A stretch of DNA of 64,000 nucleotides from Marinomonas maritima (GCF_024435075.2 NZ_JAMZEG020000004.1:416001-480000); one strand, 5' to 3'; shown: positions 42,332 through 51,649, counted from the stretch's first letter. The notes: generated from the sequence alone by a model not told the origin. Translations and numbers: made by a program.

Positions 42332-43930
42332 TTAACCAAAATCGTGATTGATTAAATCCAACATCGGGTTATAAAGTGGCTCCGTGGTCGCATTTCGAGG
42401 TTTTTTATCTTCCGCTTTCGTTGCCGCAACAGTCTTTTCTTCTTTTTCCTCTTCAATAGCGTCAGACGGCGCTAAATCATTCTCAATGGCTTCGACTATT
42501 TCTTCTGTTTGCTCGGTCTCTTCAATAGGATTACTTGCTTCAATAGTCTCGGAAACCACCTCATCAAGCGGCCTTTCAATAAGTTGATTATCATCAGGTA
42601 TCAAATGCTCAGCCAAGGCTTTTGCCAACGGCTGTACATCGTCTAACGTAACATTCACCGCCAACCAATGTTTCGCATCCGGTTCATGACTCACCAATGT
42701 CCCCGGCACAAAAGCATGTCTAAAATTGGCCAATAAGGCAGTGGTGCCTGCAATGCCCAATGGCGTGGATAAATGCATCCAGAGAGACATTCCCCCTTTG
42801 CTTGCCGCAAAACTGACGTGTTCACCAAGGCGCGCTTCCAAATGCGCTTTAACACGCTCTGAATTGGCCCAGACTTCTCTCGCTCGTCGAGTTAATGACC
42901 GCTTACTATTTGGCTGCAGCGCATCACTTAATGCTGTCTGTTGAGCATCGCTCAACGACATGTCGGCGCCTAAAAAAGCCCCTTCTAACACAGCATGATG
43001 TCGACCAGACAGACACCAACTAGCCGACCGACCCGCGCCTTTCGATTCCACACCACCAATATAAACAATGTGATCGGACGAATCCAAAGACTTGTAAGTC
43101 ATCATGGAGCCCGCACGATAAGCCAAATGCGAGCACATATCCCACTCAATCACTGGCAGCTTGGTTTCTTCAATGATGGCAAGCCAACGGCGCAGGCTTA
43201 AATTACTAATCAGTTGCCCTGCGGGAAATGAGAACTGGCTCGGTAAGACAATCAAACGAATCGAGTCATCGCGTAGACAACGAATCACTAAATCTAAATC
43301 GACACCTCGCTCACCCGCTCCTAAAGCAATAACGTGTCTACCTAAGCTTTGTAATGTGGTGGTGATTCTTGGATCGCACGGCGTCAGTACTAAAACCGCA
43401 TCGCCTCGTTGCGTCAGCGTTTGCACGCTCTGTGTAAACATCGCCAAAGGCGAATGACCCAACCAAAGTTGCGACGCATGCGCTTTGATTCCCAGCCCTT
43501 TCAAATAATCACTGACCGACTCACGCGCCGTTAAATGACCCTTGCCCAACACCGGTAAATGCACCTCTTCTTGGCGAACCGTTGGCGCTAAAAAGGTATC
43601 ACTTTGATCAACTAAAGCACCGCGGTGAGCAAGACAAGACCACGCTGGCTTAGTACCATCATTACCTAAGGGTCTTAATGCTTCACCCGTCAGTAAAAGC
43701 GCGGGCTTCGTCTCACTGCGATGGCAAACAAAATAACCAGATTTAGGACGTGATTCGATCCAACCGTCTTCGCTCAGTAATTCGTAACCATGAATAATGG
43801 TGTTTAAACTCAGACCCAATTGTTTCGATAACACTCGTAAGGATGGCATCCGATCGCCAGGCAAAATCGCGTCTTGCGACATTTGATCCAAAAACCAATC
43901 CACCACCCCTTTGTATAAAAAATCCGCCAC
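42332..43930 (-). CDS. GntR/MocR-type regulator with aminotransferase domain and acidic tail
   Basis: A 532-residue fusion regulator. Residues about 5-70 are a GntR winged helix (LPGDRMPSLRVLSKQLGLSLNTIIHGYELLSEDGWIESRPKSGYFV). Residues about 105-440 are a fold-I aminotransferase-like domain, with VLVLTPCDPRITT, VIEWDMCSHLAYRAG and the PLP-lysine region YIGGVESKGAGRSASWCLSG. The remaining 80 or so residues, rich in Glu, Thr and Ala (EEEKEEKTVAATKAEDKK), are an unusual low-complexity tail. Such proteins sense amino acids or vitamin B6 and often regulate a neighbouring gene. The divergent neighbour is csdA, but no link is known. The target is unclear. Confidence 0.85.
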   Translation of the reverse strand: MADFLYKGVVDWFLDQMSQDAILPGDRMPSLRVLSKQLGLSLNTIIHGYELLSEDGWIESRPKSGYFVCHRSETKPALLLTGEALRPLGNDGTKPAWSCLAHRGALVDQSDTFLAPTVRQEEVHLPVLGKGHLTARESVSDYLKGLGIKAHASQLWLGHSPLAMFTQSVQTLTQRGDAVLVLTPCDPRITTTLQSLGRHVIALGAGERGVDLDLVIRCLRDDSIRLIVLPSQFSFPAGQLISNLSLRRWLAIIEETKLPVIEWDMCSHLAYRAGSMMTYKSLDSSDHIVYIGGVESKGAGRSASWCLSGRHHAVLEGAFLGADMSLSDAQQTALSDALQPNSKRSLTRRAREVWANSERVKAHLEARLGEHVSFAASKGGMSLWMHLSTPLGIAGTTALLANFRHAFVPGTLVSHEPDAKHWLAVNVTLDDVQPLAKALAEHLIPDDNQLIERPLDEVVSETIEASNPIEETEQTEEIVEAIENDLAPSDAIEEEKEEKTVAATKAEDKKPRNATTEPLYNPMLDLINHDFG

Positions 43931-44137
43931 CGCTTTGTACCTTTTCTAGTTTGTTATCTAGTATCTGTTATCAATCATTATAGCTGTCTTAAGAAAACGC
44001 AAGTAAAAGGCCAATAATTCGCGATTTTGATGGGAGTTAAGGTACAATTTCACTCTGTTTACGGCTATTTTTACGGTTTTTCTTAAGCTAAAAGCCCTTT
44101 AAACATCCTGATTATTCAAATACAAAGTAGAGTATCC

Positions 44138-45355
44138 ATGGCTTTTGACCCTTCATCACTTCGCCCCCTTTTCCCTATTTTGTCGCTGCAGGCCCACGAT
44201 CATCCTTTAACCTATTTGGATAATGCGGCCACTACGCAAAAGCCGCTATTGGTGTTGGATGCCATTCAAGATTACTATCGAAACGCCAATGCCAATGTTC
44301 ACCGTGGCGCACACTTCCTCAGTGACCGAGCGACCAATCGTTTTGAGCAAGCACGAGACACCGTTGCGCGTTTTATCAATGCACCAGCACAAAGCCATGT
44401 TATTTGGACAAAAGGCGCCACAGAAGCCATCAACATGGTGGCCTTTGGCTTAGAACACCTTTTGGAAGAAGGCGATGAAATCCTTATTACCAGCCTAGAA
44501 CACCATGCGAATCTCGTTCCTTGGCAACAACTGGCGTTTCGAACCGGTGCACGATTACGCATTTTGCCCTTAACCTCTAAGGGCGAATGGGAGCCGGAGT
44601 TCAGTCATTACTTCACCGATCGCACTCGTATTTTTGCCGCGACGCAAATTTCCAATGCCATTGGCACCAGCACACCACTGCAAATCATGCTTGATAATGC
44701 CAAGCAACAAGGCGCTTTTACTCTTGTAGATGGCGCTCAAGCCGTGGCGCACTATTCTATCGATGTACAAACATTAAACTGTGATTTTTATGTTTTCTCT
44801 GGTCACAAAATGTATGGGCCCACAGGCATCGGCGCTTTATACGGAAAAAATCATGCATTAGACATTCTACTACCCTACCAAACGGGTGGAGAAATGGTGC
44901 GTCATGTGTCGTACCAAGCGACAGAGTTCAATGTTTTGCCCTATCGATTGGAAGCGGGGACACCGAACATCGAAGGCGCCATCGGTTTAGCGGCTGCGTG
45001 TGACTTTCTCAATATTCAAGATAGACCTGCATTATTGGCGTGGGAACAATCCCTCGCTGCACACGTTTATTCTCGCCTACATAAAGAAGGTGGTATCGAT
45101 ATTTACTCTCCAGAAAAAAACACCACTTTAGTGTCATTAAGTGTACCCAATATTCATATTTTAGATTTGAATGCGTATCTAGATAGCCAAGGAATAGGTG
45201 TTCGTGCGGGAAGTCACTGTGCCCATCCTTTAATGGCACAACTCGGCGTTGCCGGTACGCTGCGTGCGTCATTTGCGTGTTACAACACCCTAGAAGAAGC
45301 CAACCGATTCTGCGACGTCCTACTCGATGCTATTGATATATTAGGGGATGAGTAA
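44138..45355 (+). CDS. csdA: Cysteine desulfurase (CsdA/SufS type)
   Basis: PLP enzyme that takes sulfur from cysteine for iron-sulfur clusters and tRNA-linked processes. Class II desulfurase features: TYLDNAATTQKPLLVLDAI, ANVHRGAHFLSDRAT, WTKGATEAINMVA, SLEHHANLVPWQ, PLP lysine K224 in VFSGHKMYGPTGIGALYG and the persulfide cysteine C361 in GVRAGSHCAHPLM. Its length, 405 aa, is as in CsdA (401). It overlaps csdE by one base (TAATG), and no other suf genes are near, so CsdA is preferred over SufS. Confidence 0.92.
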   Translation: MAFDPSSLRPLFPILSLQAHDHPLTYLDNAATTQKPLLVLDAIQDYYRNANANVHRGAHFLSDRATNRFEQARDTVARFINAPAQSHVIWTKGATEAINMVAFGLEHLLEEGDEILITSLEHHANLVPWQQLAFRTGARLRILPLTSKGEWEPEFSHYFTDRTRIFAATQISNAIGTSTPLQIMLDNAKQQGAFTLVDGAQAVAHYSIDVQTLNCDFYVFSGHKMYGPTGIGALYGKNHALDILLPYQTGGEMVRHVSYQATEFNVLPYRLEAGTPNIEGAIGLAAACDFLNIQDRPALLAWEQSLAAHVYSRLHKEGGIDIYSPEKNTTLVSLSVPNIHILDLNAYLDSQGIGVRAGSHCAHPLMAQLGVAGTLRASFACYNTLEEANRFCDVLLDAIDILGDE

Positions 45356-45759
45356 TGAATAACTCGAACCAGACTCTAACCATAAAAGAACAACTACAAG
45401 CTTGCCGAAGCAAAGAAGAAACCTTCAAGACGTTAGTAACATTAAGCAAAACATTACCGCGACTATCATCGGAAGAAAAAACTGAAGAGAACAAGGTGAA
45501 AGGCTGCGAAAGTGCCGTCTGGCTCATTGTCGAAGAATCAAACGGTATCCGTCACTTCAACGCCGACAGCGACGCCAAACTGATGCGCGGCGTCCTCGTC
45601 GCGATATTGAGCTTGGTAGAAGGGAAAAGCATAGCAGACATTCAGCAAATAGATCTCAAAGCAGAGCTGGCGGAACTTAACTTATCAAGCTACCTCACCA
45701 GCTCTAGAACCAATGGAGTATTGGCGATTTTAGAAAAAATACAGGCCACTAAACAATAA
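45355..45759 (+). CDS. csdE: Sulfur acceptor protein CsdE/SufE
   Basis: Accepts the persulfide sulfur from the desulfurase. The 134-residue protein has the acceptor cysteine C51 in ENKVKGCESAVWLI and the SufE fold region DSDAKLMRGVLVAILSLVEGKSIADI. It is coupled to csdA. In E. coli csdE is followed by tcdA (csdL); here tcdA lies 2.3 kb away on the other strand. Its end overlaps the facing LysE-type gene by 11 bases. Confidence 0.92.
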   Translation: MNNSNQTLTIKEQLQACRSKEETFKTLVTLSKTLPRLSSEEKTEENKVKGCESAVWLIVEESNGIRHFNADSDAKLMRGVLVAILSLVEGKSIADIQQIDLKAELAELNLSSYLTSSRTNGVLAILEKIQATKQ

Positions 45760-46345
45760 AACCAGCTATACCCAAACCAATAAATAACAAGCCTGTAATA
45801 CGATTGATCAGCACTATGTGGTGCTTTAATAAATGAGACACTTTATCTATAGCAGAAGAAATAAGTACATGGATAATCAAGGTGATCACTACCAACTCTA
45901 GCGTTAATAAGACCGAATAGACCACAAAGTGCTCGTTTGAAGGAACGAACAGCGGAAATAAAGCACCAAAAAAGACTAATGTTTTTGGGTTTAATAACGA
46001 AATGAATACACCGTTTTTAAAACTGTATCCTTGCGCGGCGATGGTCATCTCACTATTGGCATAATACAGCGCCTTACAGCCCAAATAAGCGATGTAGCCA
46101 CTACACAACCACGTCATAATTTGAAACGCTTGCTCACTTGAATGAATCACGGCTAACAGCCAAGTATTTGCCAACACAGAAGCTAATATTAACCCAGTCG
46201 CGATGCCAAAAATCACCGGCAAAGTCCCACGCAAGCTCTGATTAATACTACTACTCACAACCGCTAGACCGCCTGGTCCAGGTGATAATGCCGATACAAG
46301 GCAAATAGCCAAAAACGCTAGTTGATTTTCCATGATTTTACTCAC
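45749..46345 (-). CDS. LysE-family amino acid exporter
   Basis: A 198-residue inner-membrane exporter of the LysE/RhtB family with about six helices. The opening LAFLAICLVSALSPGPGGLAVVSSSINQSLRGTLPVIFGIATGL includes the family motif SPGPGxxxV. The segment NGVFISLLNPKTLVFFGALFPLF is the conserved NPK motif of the third helix pair. The exported compound cannot be read from sequence. An AraC-type gene lies 39 bases upstream on the same strand and is probably its regulator. An alternative start four codons later (ATG 46333) is possible. Confidence 0.88.
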   Translation of the reverse strand: MSKIMENQLAFLAICLVSALSPGPGGLAVVSSSINQSLRGTLPVIFGIATGLILASVLANTWLLAVIHSSEQAFQIMTWLCSGYIAYLGCKALYYANSEMTIAAQGYSFKNGVFISLLNPKTLVFFGALFPLFVPSNEHFVVYSVLLTLELVVITLIIHVLISSAIDKVSHLLKHHIVLINRITGLLFIGLGIAGFIV

Positions 46346-46384
46346 TCACGATTGAGAGCATCACTTTAATCAGCTAGTTAGCTT

Positions 46385-47209
46385 TTATCTTGTAAAAAAT
46401 TGCTGTCGGTACGCCGATGGCGTAATCCCCATAGCACTCACAAAAGCCTTAGTGAAATGACTTTGATCATGAAAGCCACAGTTGAGCGCGATATCGACAG
46501 CACTAAAACCACGCTTTAGTTGAGCTCGAGCGTGATTCAAACGTTGTTGGATTTGATATTGATGAGGGGTTAACTGATAACAACGCTTAAACTCTTTAAT
46601 AAGGTGAAACTTGCTGATACCAGCCTGTTGTGCGATCTCATCAAGCGACAGCTTTTGTTGATAACAATCCGCCAGCCGATCACGTACCCATTCGATATTG
46701 GAGTGTGCTTTGCTCAACGTCAGTGCCGCACTTTGCTGGCTTTCTTGTAGTAACAAGTTTACCAGCAACATTTCCCAATGCTCTTCCACGTCCAAGGCTT
46801 CAGAGCCTCGGGTCAGCTTATCCAACAAACCTCGCATCTGCAGGCTGAGACGAGCATCGTTGATCACACTTTGACGAAAGTAAGGCGTTTGTGTCGTGCC
46901 AAATAATGAGTGGTTAAGCGCTTTCATACGCTCTTCAGACGGATATAACGCACGATAACGCCAGCCCTCACCTTTGCCTTTAGAGCCTGTGTGCAATTCA
47001 TCTGGCGCCACAATTGAAAGCTGTCCTGGCGAGGTATTATGACTCTCACCACGATGACTAAAATGCATCACGCCAGCATCCACTACAGAAATAACAAAGC
47101 CTGCGTGGGCATGCTTACCAAATACAGTCTCGGTAAAATGCGCTTCTATCATTTCCAGCCCACCTAAGGTTTGGCAGGTAAAAGCGTTGCAGAATTCGTT
47201 GGCGTGCAT
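46385..47209 (-). CDS. AraC-family regulator beside the LysE exporter
   Basis: A 274-residue regulator. The N-terminal cupin has HAHAGFVISVVDAGVMHF and SPGQLSIVAPDELHTGSKG, and the C-terminal double helix-turn-helix has LSLDEIAQQAGISKFHLIKEFKRCYQLTPHQYQIQQRLNHA and SAVDIALNCGFHDQSHFTKAFVSAMGITPSAYRQQF. It belongs to the AraC group often found next to LysE-type exporters. It is likely to control the exporter gene immediately downstream. The inducer is unknown. Confidence 0.87.
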   Translation of the reverse strand: MHANEFCNAFTCQTLGGLEMIEAHFTETVFGKHAHAGFVISVVDAGVMHFSHRGESHNTSPGQLSIVAPDELHTGSKGKGEGWRYRALYPSEERMKALNHSLFGTTQTPYFRQSVINDARLSLQMRGLLDKLTRGSEALDVEEHWEMLLVNLLLQESQQSAALTLSKAHSNIEWVRDRLADCYQQKLSLDEIAQQAGISKFHLIKEFKRCYQLTPHQYQIQQRLNHARAQLKRGFSAVDIALNCGFHDQSHFTKAFVSAMGITPSAYRQQFFTR

Positions 47210-47338
47210 CCAGCCTCCAAGTAAACGTTAGTTCTACCTAACGCTAGCCATTCGGGTAAAAAAATTCTTGTAAAAAATTGCTGATTTATTTCAAGATAAC
47301 CTTCAATAACCTTCTATTTAAATATAACGACATACTCG

Positions 47339-47746
47339 TTAGAACCTATCGTTGTCTTCTTGCTTTAAGTTATTAATCTTCGTCTTGCCCAAGATTTTTA
47401 ATAACACATTACGGCAATACCTTAATATAGGACACAAAATAGCAGCGACTTTTTTGGAGCTAAACAACCAATAATTCAAGCGGTTAAACACACCAGATCG
47501 GCCGCTAAGCAAGGCTAAAAGATGGATGGCATCCGAGCCGTAATAGAGCTGTCCGTTCATTTTCAAGACCATGCCTTGATCTATGTCCAAGCCCTGAGCG
47601 GTGATTTCTTGCAACACTTCAGGATGTTCTCTCGCATCAATCAGTACTAGCTCTCCAATGCTTTGACGTATACGAACGATCTGGCAATAAAAATGGCAAG
47701 CAGAACATTCTTTGTCATAGATGAGCTGTATCTGCTTGTCTGTCAT
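47339..47746 (-). CDS. DCC-family thiol-disulfide oxidoreductase-like protein (DUF393)
   Basis: A 135-residue protein with the DCC motif near the start (YDKECSACHFYCQIV, a D-x-x-C-x-x-C pattern) and the family's LSGRSGVFNRLNYWLFSSKKVAAILCPILRYCRNVLLKILG C-terminal part. A thioredoxin-like redox role is supposed for the family but not proved. Its start overlaps the end of the yqfB gene by four bases, so they are co-transcribed with tcdA upstream. Confidence 0.82.
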   Translation of the reverse strand: MTDKQIQLIYDKECSACHFYCQIVRIRQSIGELVLIDAREHPEVLQEITAQGLDIDQGMVLKMNGQLYYGSDAIHLLALLSGRSGVFNRLNYWLFSSKKVAAILCPILRYCRNVLLKILGKTKINNLKQEDNDRF

Positions 47747-48060
47747 GCATCAACCAGCTGATAAGAGACCAAAAACAGCTGTTGAATCCCTGGGTAAATG
47801 GCTTGAATCACGTCCCTTAATTCAGCCAGCGTCATGTTTTCTTGCTCGGCATGATAACCTGTTAAAGCATCAAACAAGACAGGCTCGACAGACACTATTT
47901 TTAAACGACAAAACTCACGACCCTCTTCGAAAGTAGACACAGTCACCACAGAGTTAGGGGCATAGTACTTTTCAGCGTCATCACGCAAGGTAATGGTCTT
48001 TTTGCCAGATAGAATATCGGCCTCAAAGCGTTGAAAGAACGTCATAGTGGTTGGTGTCAT
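47743..48060 (-). CDS. yqfB: ASCH-domain N4-acetylcytidine amidohydrolase (YqfB)
   Basis: A 105-residue ASCH-domain protein very like E. coli YqfB, which splits N4-acetylcytidine and so salvages modified nucleosides. Sequence MTFFQRFEADILSGKKTITLRDDAEKYY holds the catalytic lysine-threonine-glutamate area of the family, and YHAEQENMTLAELRDVIQAIYP matches the C-terminal part. It lies three bases downstream of tcdA and overlaps the DUF393 gene. The call is firm at family level. Confidence 0.88.
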   Translation of the reverse strand: MTPTTMTFFQRFEADILSGKKTITLRDDAEKYYAPNSVVTVSTFEEGREFCRLKIVSVEPVLFDALTGYHAEQENMTLAELRDVIQAIYPGIQQLFLVSYQLVDA

Positions 48061-48063
48061 TAC

Positions 48064-48843
48064 CTAGTTCGCCTTTTGAGCCAGTTTTTCCAGCACTCTT
48101 GATACCGCCACAAAACCAAAAGTAGCGGTAACTGCGGTGCTGGCGCCAAAGCCCGTATCGCAGTTCATTTTAGTTTCTGTGTCCCCTTTCAATCTTTGCT
48201 TAGAGACGGTTCCGTCACCTTGCGGATAATTCAATTGCTCGATGGAAAACACACATTCAATGTTAAAACGCCTTTTGGTATTTCGACTAAAATTATAATA
48301 GCGACGTAGAAAGTTGCGTAGGTTCGCAGCTAATGGATCACCAACGGTTTTAGCCAGATCGGCCGTCTGAATTTTAGTCGGGTCGGTTTGCCCGCCGGCA
48401 CCACCAATCGTAATAACAGAACGCTTATTGCTCTTACACCACGCCATTAGAGCGGCTTTTGGTTTGATACTGTCAATGCAATCAATAATATAATCAAATG
48501 GCTCAGCGAGGAGCTCAGACATGTTGTCGGCAGTTGCAAAGTCTTCTATCGAAGTGATTTCACAGTTCGGGTTTATTTGTTTAACTCTTTGAGTCATTAC
48601 ATCGACTTTAGATTCACCAATAGTGTCACTTAGAGCATGTATCTGACGATTTGTATTGGTAACGCAAATGTCATCCATGTCGATTAGTGTGATTTTTCCG
48701 ATACCTGAACGAGCTAAAGCTTCTGCTGCCCAAGAACCAACACCACCAATACCAATGACGCACACATGAGCTTGAGAAAAAACCTCATAGGCCGCATCAC
48801 CATACAAACGCCGAATACCACCAAACCGTTGATCATCTGTCAC
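48064..48843 (-). CDS. tcdA: tRNA threonylcarbamoyladenosine dehydratase TcdA (CsdL)
   Basis: E1-like enzyme that dehydrates t6A37 of tRNA to its cyclic form with ATP. The 259-residue protein has the nucleotide site VIGIGGVGSWAAEALARSGIGKITLIDMDDICVTNTNRQ, then CIDSIKPKAALMAWC, GGAGGQTDPTKIQTADLAKTVGDPLAANLRNFLRR and a C-terminal TVSKQRLKGD region. It starts at GTG 48843 after GAGGAGAG. It heads a tcdA-yqfB-DUF393 operon. CsdA-CsdE, which feed it sulfur in E. coli, are nearby but on the opposite strand. Confidence 0.93.
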   Translation of the reverse strand: MTDDQRFGGIRRLYGDAAYEVFSQAHVCVIGIGGVGSWAAEALARSGIGKITLIDMDDICVTNTNRQIHALSDTIGESKVDVMTQRVKQINPNCEITSIEDFATADNMSELLAEPFDYIIDCIDSIKPKAALMAWCKSNKRSVITIGGAGGQTDPTKIQTADLAKTVGDPLAANLRNFLRRYYNFSRNTKRRFNIECVFSIEQLNYPQGDGTVSKQRLKGDTETKMNCDTGFGASTAVTATFGFVAVSRVLEKLAQKAN

Positions 48844-48854
48844 TATTCTCTCCT

Positions 48855-48874
48855 CGCAGGGAGATCACCCTGCG
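48855..48874. promoter_or_regulatory. Inverted repeat between tcdA and the TrmB-like gene
   Basis: CGCAGGG (48855-48861) and CCCTGCG (48868-48874) form a perfect seven-base inverted repeat around six bases, in the divergent promoter region. It could be an operator or a hairpin in either leader. Evidence is limited to symmetry and place. Confidence 0.45.
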
Positions 48875-48936
48875 CTTTTCTTTCAATACGTGTATTCTTT
48901 GACTCTGTAAACATACTGACATGCACAGTGAGCCTT

Positions 48937-49677
48937 ATGATTGAGCAAGCTTTTGAACAACTCGGTTTAACGCCAAGAGAAACGCAACTTTACCAAACGC
49001 TATTAAAACTCGGTCCCTCTTCTATTCGGGATATTGCCGAACACAGCGGTATAAACCGTGGCACCGCTTACGAGTCTCTAAAACAGTTACAGGGTAAAGG
49101 CGTTGTGAGTTACTTCCCTAAAGGAAAACGTCGATTTTTTAGCGCTGAAAACCCCGATATTTTACTGAATTTAGCGGAAGAAAAACGCAACCGCCTCGAC
49201 AAAACTATCGAAAACCTGAAGAACACCATCATTCCTAACTTGCATCAGCAGCAGCCGGAGTATCATCAAACCAATGTGCGTTATTACGAAGGCGATGACG
49301 GCATTGAGTGGGTATTGCGCGACATTTTAAACGTCGTATCCGAACAAGACCATAAAGAATATTGCGTATTTTCGTCTAAGCCGATTCGTCCCTTTTTGTA
49401 TCGTCCTTTTCCAAACTACACAAAACAACGTGTCAAATTGGGAATTAATGTAAAAGTCATCGCTTTGGGTGATGGCGGCGAAGAAGCAGAATTATCGGAA
49501 CGTAAGTGGATTAAAACGGAAGGCGCTGTGGACGCGAGCTACATCGCTATTTACCCGCCTAAATGTGCCATCATTTCATTGGCAAGTAACAACTTCCCTT
49601 CCGCGGTGGTGTTGGAATCCAAAGACATCGCCAAAGCCCAACAAATTATCTTCGATACGCTATGGAAAATGCTTTAA
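48937..49677 (+). CDS. TrmB-family transcriptional regulator
   Basis: A 246-residue regulator. Residues about 5-75 are a winged helix of the TrmB type (LGLTPRETQLYQTLLKLGPSSIRDIAEHSGINRGTAYESLKQLQGKGVVSYFPKGKRRFFSAENP), then a helical linker and an effector domain of about 140 residues. ATG 48937 starts the conserved region; the frame is open back to 48766 but that lies inside tcdA. The ligand and target genes are unknown. The family is commoner in archaea, yet also found in gammaproteobacteria. It ends at a strong terminator. Confidence 0.82.
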   Translation: MIEQAFEQLGLTPRETQLYQTLLKLGPSSIRDIAEHSGINRGTAYESLKQLQGKGVVSYFPKGKRRFFSAENPDILLNLAEEKRNRLDKTIENLKNTIIPNLHQQQPEYHQTNVRYYEGDDGIEWVLRDILNVVSEQDHKEYCVFSSKPIRPFLYRPFPNYTKQRVKLGINVKVIALGDGGEEAELSERKWIKTEGAVDASYIAIYPPKCAIISLASNNFPSAVVLESKDIAKAQQIIFDTLWKML

Positions 49678-49708
49678 ATATTAGTAAATTCTAGAAGTAA
49701 CAGACAAT

Positions 49709-49737
49709 AAAAAAGCAGCCCTAAGGCTGCTTTTTTT
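49709..49737. terminator. Bidirectional terminator between the TrmB-like gene and atpC
   Basis: AAAAAAGCAGCC (49709-49720) and GGCTGCTTTTTT (49725-49736) form a 12-base-pair stem with loop CTAA and a T-run on both strands. It ends both the TrmB-like gene and the ATP synthase operon. Confidence 0.95.
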
Positions 49738-49760
49738 GACTTCAAGCTCAACATAGCCGC

Positions 49761-50180
49761 TTAATTATGATTGCGGAATTGCTGAATAGTACGCAAACGG
49801 GCCATAGCTTCCACTAGTTCCGCTGTCGCACGAGTGTAGTCGACGTCAGGTTTTTGATTAGCCAAAAGCTCTTTAGCATGTTCTTGAGCTTTTAATGCCG
49901 CCTCTTCGTCCAGATCTCTTGCACGAGTGGCTGTGTTAGCCAAGACGGTGACACGGTGCGGTTGAACTTCTAGGAAGCCACCGGACACGAAGATAATCTC
50001 TTCATCACCATTTTCTTTAACCACACGAACAGGACCTGGTTGCAGAGTCGTCAACAATGGCGCGTGCCCAGGCATAATACCTAGATCGCCATAGCTGCCT
50101 GCAGCCACAAGAGATTGAACCGTACCGGAAAAAATCTCTTTTTCAGCGCTTACGATATCGCAGTGTACTGTGATAGCCAT
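49761..50180 (-). CDS. atpC: ATP synthase F1 epsilon subunit
   Basis: Inhibitory stalk subunit of F1. The 139-residue protein has the N-terminal beta sandwich (VHCDIVSAEKEIFSGTVQSLVAAGSYGDLGIMPGHAPLLTTLQPGPVRV) and a C-terminal helical hairpin with ATAELVEAMARLRTIQQF. It is the last gene of atpIBEFHAGDC, 63 bases after atpD and just before the terminator. Confidence 0.96.
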   Translation of the reverse strand: MAITVHCDIVSAEKEIFSGTVQSLVAAGSYGDLGIMPGHAPLLTTLQPGPVRVVKENGDEEIIFVSGGFLEVQPHRVTVLANTATRARDLDEEAALKAQEHAKELLANQKPDVDYTRATAELVEAMARLRTIQQFRNHN

Positions 50181-50243
50181 AAGTTGCCTCTCTTAGTCAT
50201 ACTTAGTAAAAGCGCCTTACAGCACTTTTACTACGTGTGATGG

Positions 50244-51620
50244 TTAAAGTTTCTTAGCTTTCTCGACCGCTTCGTCGATACTACCAATCATGTAGAACGC
50301 TTGCTCTGGAAGATCATCAAACTCACCATCCAAGATGCCTTTAAAGCCACGAATCGTGTCTTTCAAAGAAACATACTTACCTGGAGAGCCTGTAAATACT
50401 TCTGCTACGAAGAAAGGCTGAGACAAGAAACGCTGGATTTTACGAGAACGGTTAACCGTTTGTTTATCTTCTTCAGATAACTCGTCCATACCCAAGATCG
50501 CGATGATGTCTTTAAGCTCTTTATAACGCTGCAATACCATTTGTACGCCACGCGCTACGTCATAATGCTCTTGACCAATAACAAGAGGATCAAGCTGACG
50601 TGAAGTACTGTCTAGAGGGTCGATCGCTGGGTAAATACCCAAAGATGCGATGTCACGAGACAATACAACGGTTGCGTCCAAGTGAGAGAACGTTGTTGCT
50701 GGAGACGGGTCAGTCAAGTCATCCGCAGGTACGTATACCGCTTGAACAGACGTGATAGAACCTGTCTTAGTAGAGGTGATACGTTCTTGAAGAACACCCA
50801 TCTCTTCAGCAAGTGTAGGCTGGTAACCTACCGCAGATGGCATACGACCTAGCAATGCAGATACTTCCGTACCGGCAAGCGTGTAACGGTAGATGTTATC
50901 TACGAAGAAAAGTACATCACGACCTTCGTCACGGAACTTTTCAGCCATCGTCAAACCAGTCAAAGCAACGCGTAAACGGTTACCTGGTGGCTCGTTCATC
51001 TGACCGTACACAAGAGACACTTTGTCGATTACATTCGAGTCAGTCATCTCATGGTAGAAATCGTTACCTTCACGAGTACGCTCACCAACACCAGCGAATA
51101 CAGAATAACCACTGTGCTCGATAGCGATGTTACGGATAAGCTCCATCATGTTGACGGTTTTACCAACACCGGCACCACCAAACAAACCAACTTTACCGCC
51201 TTTCGCGAAAGGACAAACAAGGTCGATTACTTTGATACCTGTTTCAAGCAACTCGTTGCTTGAAGACTGCTCAGAGTAAGAAGGCGCAGAACGGTGAATA
51301 GACCAACGCTCTTCTTCGCCAATTGGGCCTTTTTCATCAATCGGATTACCTAGAACGTCCATAATACGTCCTAGTGTTTTAATACCAACAGGAACAGAAA
51401 CAGGTTTGTTTGTATTTTCTACAACCAATCCACGCTTCATACCATCGGTAGAGCCCATTGCGATGGTACGAACAATACCGTCGCCTAGTTGTTGTTGAAC
51501 TTCCAACACCAACTCTTTGCCTTCAATGGTCAGGGCATCATATACTTTTGGCACGCTATCACGTGGGAATTCCACGTCGATAACAGCACCGATAATTTGT
51601 ACGATTTGTCCGCTACTCAT
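50244..51620 (-). CDS. atpD: ATP synthase F1 beta subunit
   Basis: Catalytic subunit. Walker A GGAGVGKTVNMMELI, catalytic glutamate region GERTREGNDFYHEM, Walker B DVLFFVDNIYRYTLAG and the DELSEED-type loop (GMDELSEEDK) are present. The length of 458 residues is normal. It is the most conserved gene of the operon; ribosome site GAGGA stands before its ATG. Confidence 0.97.
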   Translation of the reverse strand: MSSGQIVQIIGAVIDVEFPRDSVPKVYDALTIEGKELVLEVQQQLGDGIVRTIAMGSTDGMKRGLVVENTNKPVSVPVGIKTLGRIMDVLGNPIDEKGPIGEEERWSIHRSAPSYSEQSSSNELLETGIKVIDLVCPFAKGGKVGLFGGAGVGKTVNMMELIRNIAIEHSGYSVFAGVGERTREGNDFYHEMTDSNVIDKVSLVYGQMNEPPGNRLRVALTGLTMAEKFRDEGRDVLFFVDNIYRYTLAGTEVSALLGRMPSAVGYQPTLAEEMGVLQERITSTKTGSITSVQAVYVPADDLTDPSPATTFSHLDATVVLSRDIASLGIYPAIDPLDSTSRQLDPLVIGQEHYDVARGVQMVLQRYKELKDIIAILGMDELSEEDKQTVNRSRKIQRFLSQPFFVAEVFTGSPGKYVSLKDTIRGFKGILDGEFDDLPEQAFYMIGSIDEAVEKAKKL

Positions 51621-51649
51621 GTTCGGATCCTCTTAAATACCTAAATACC

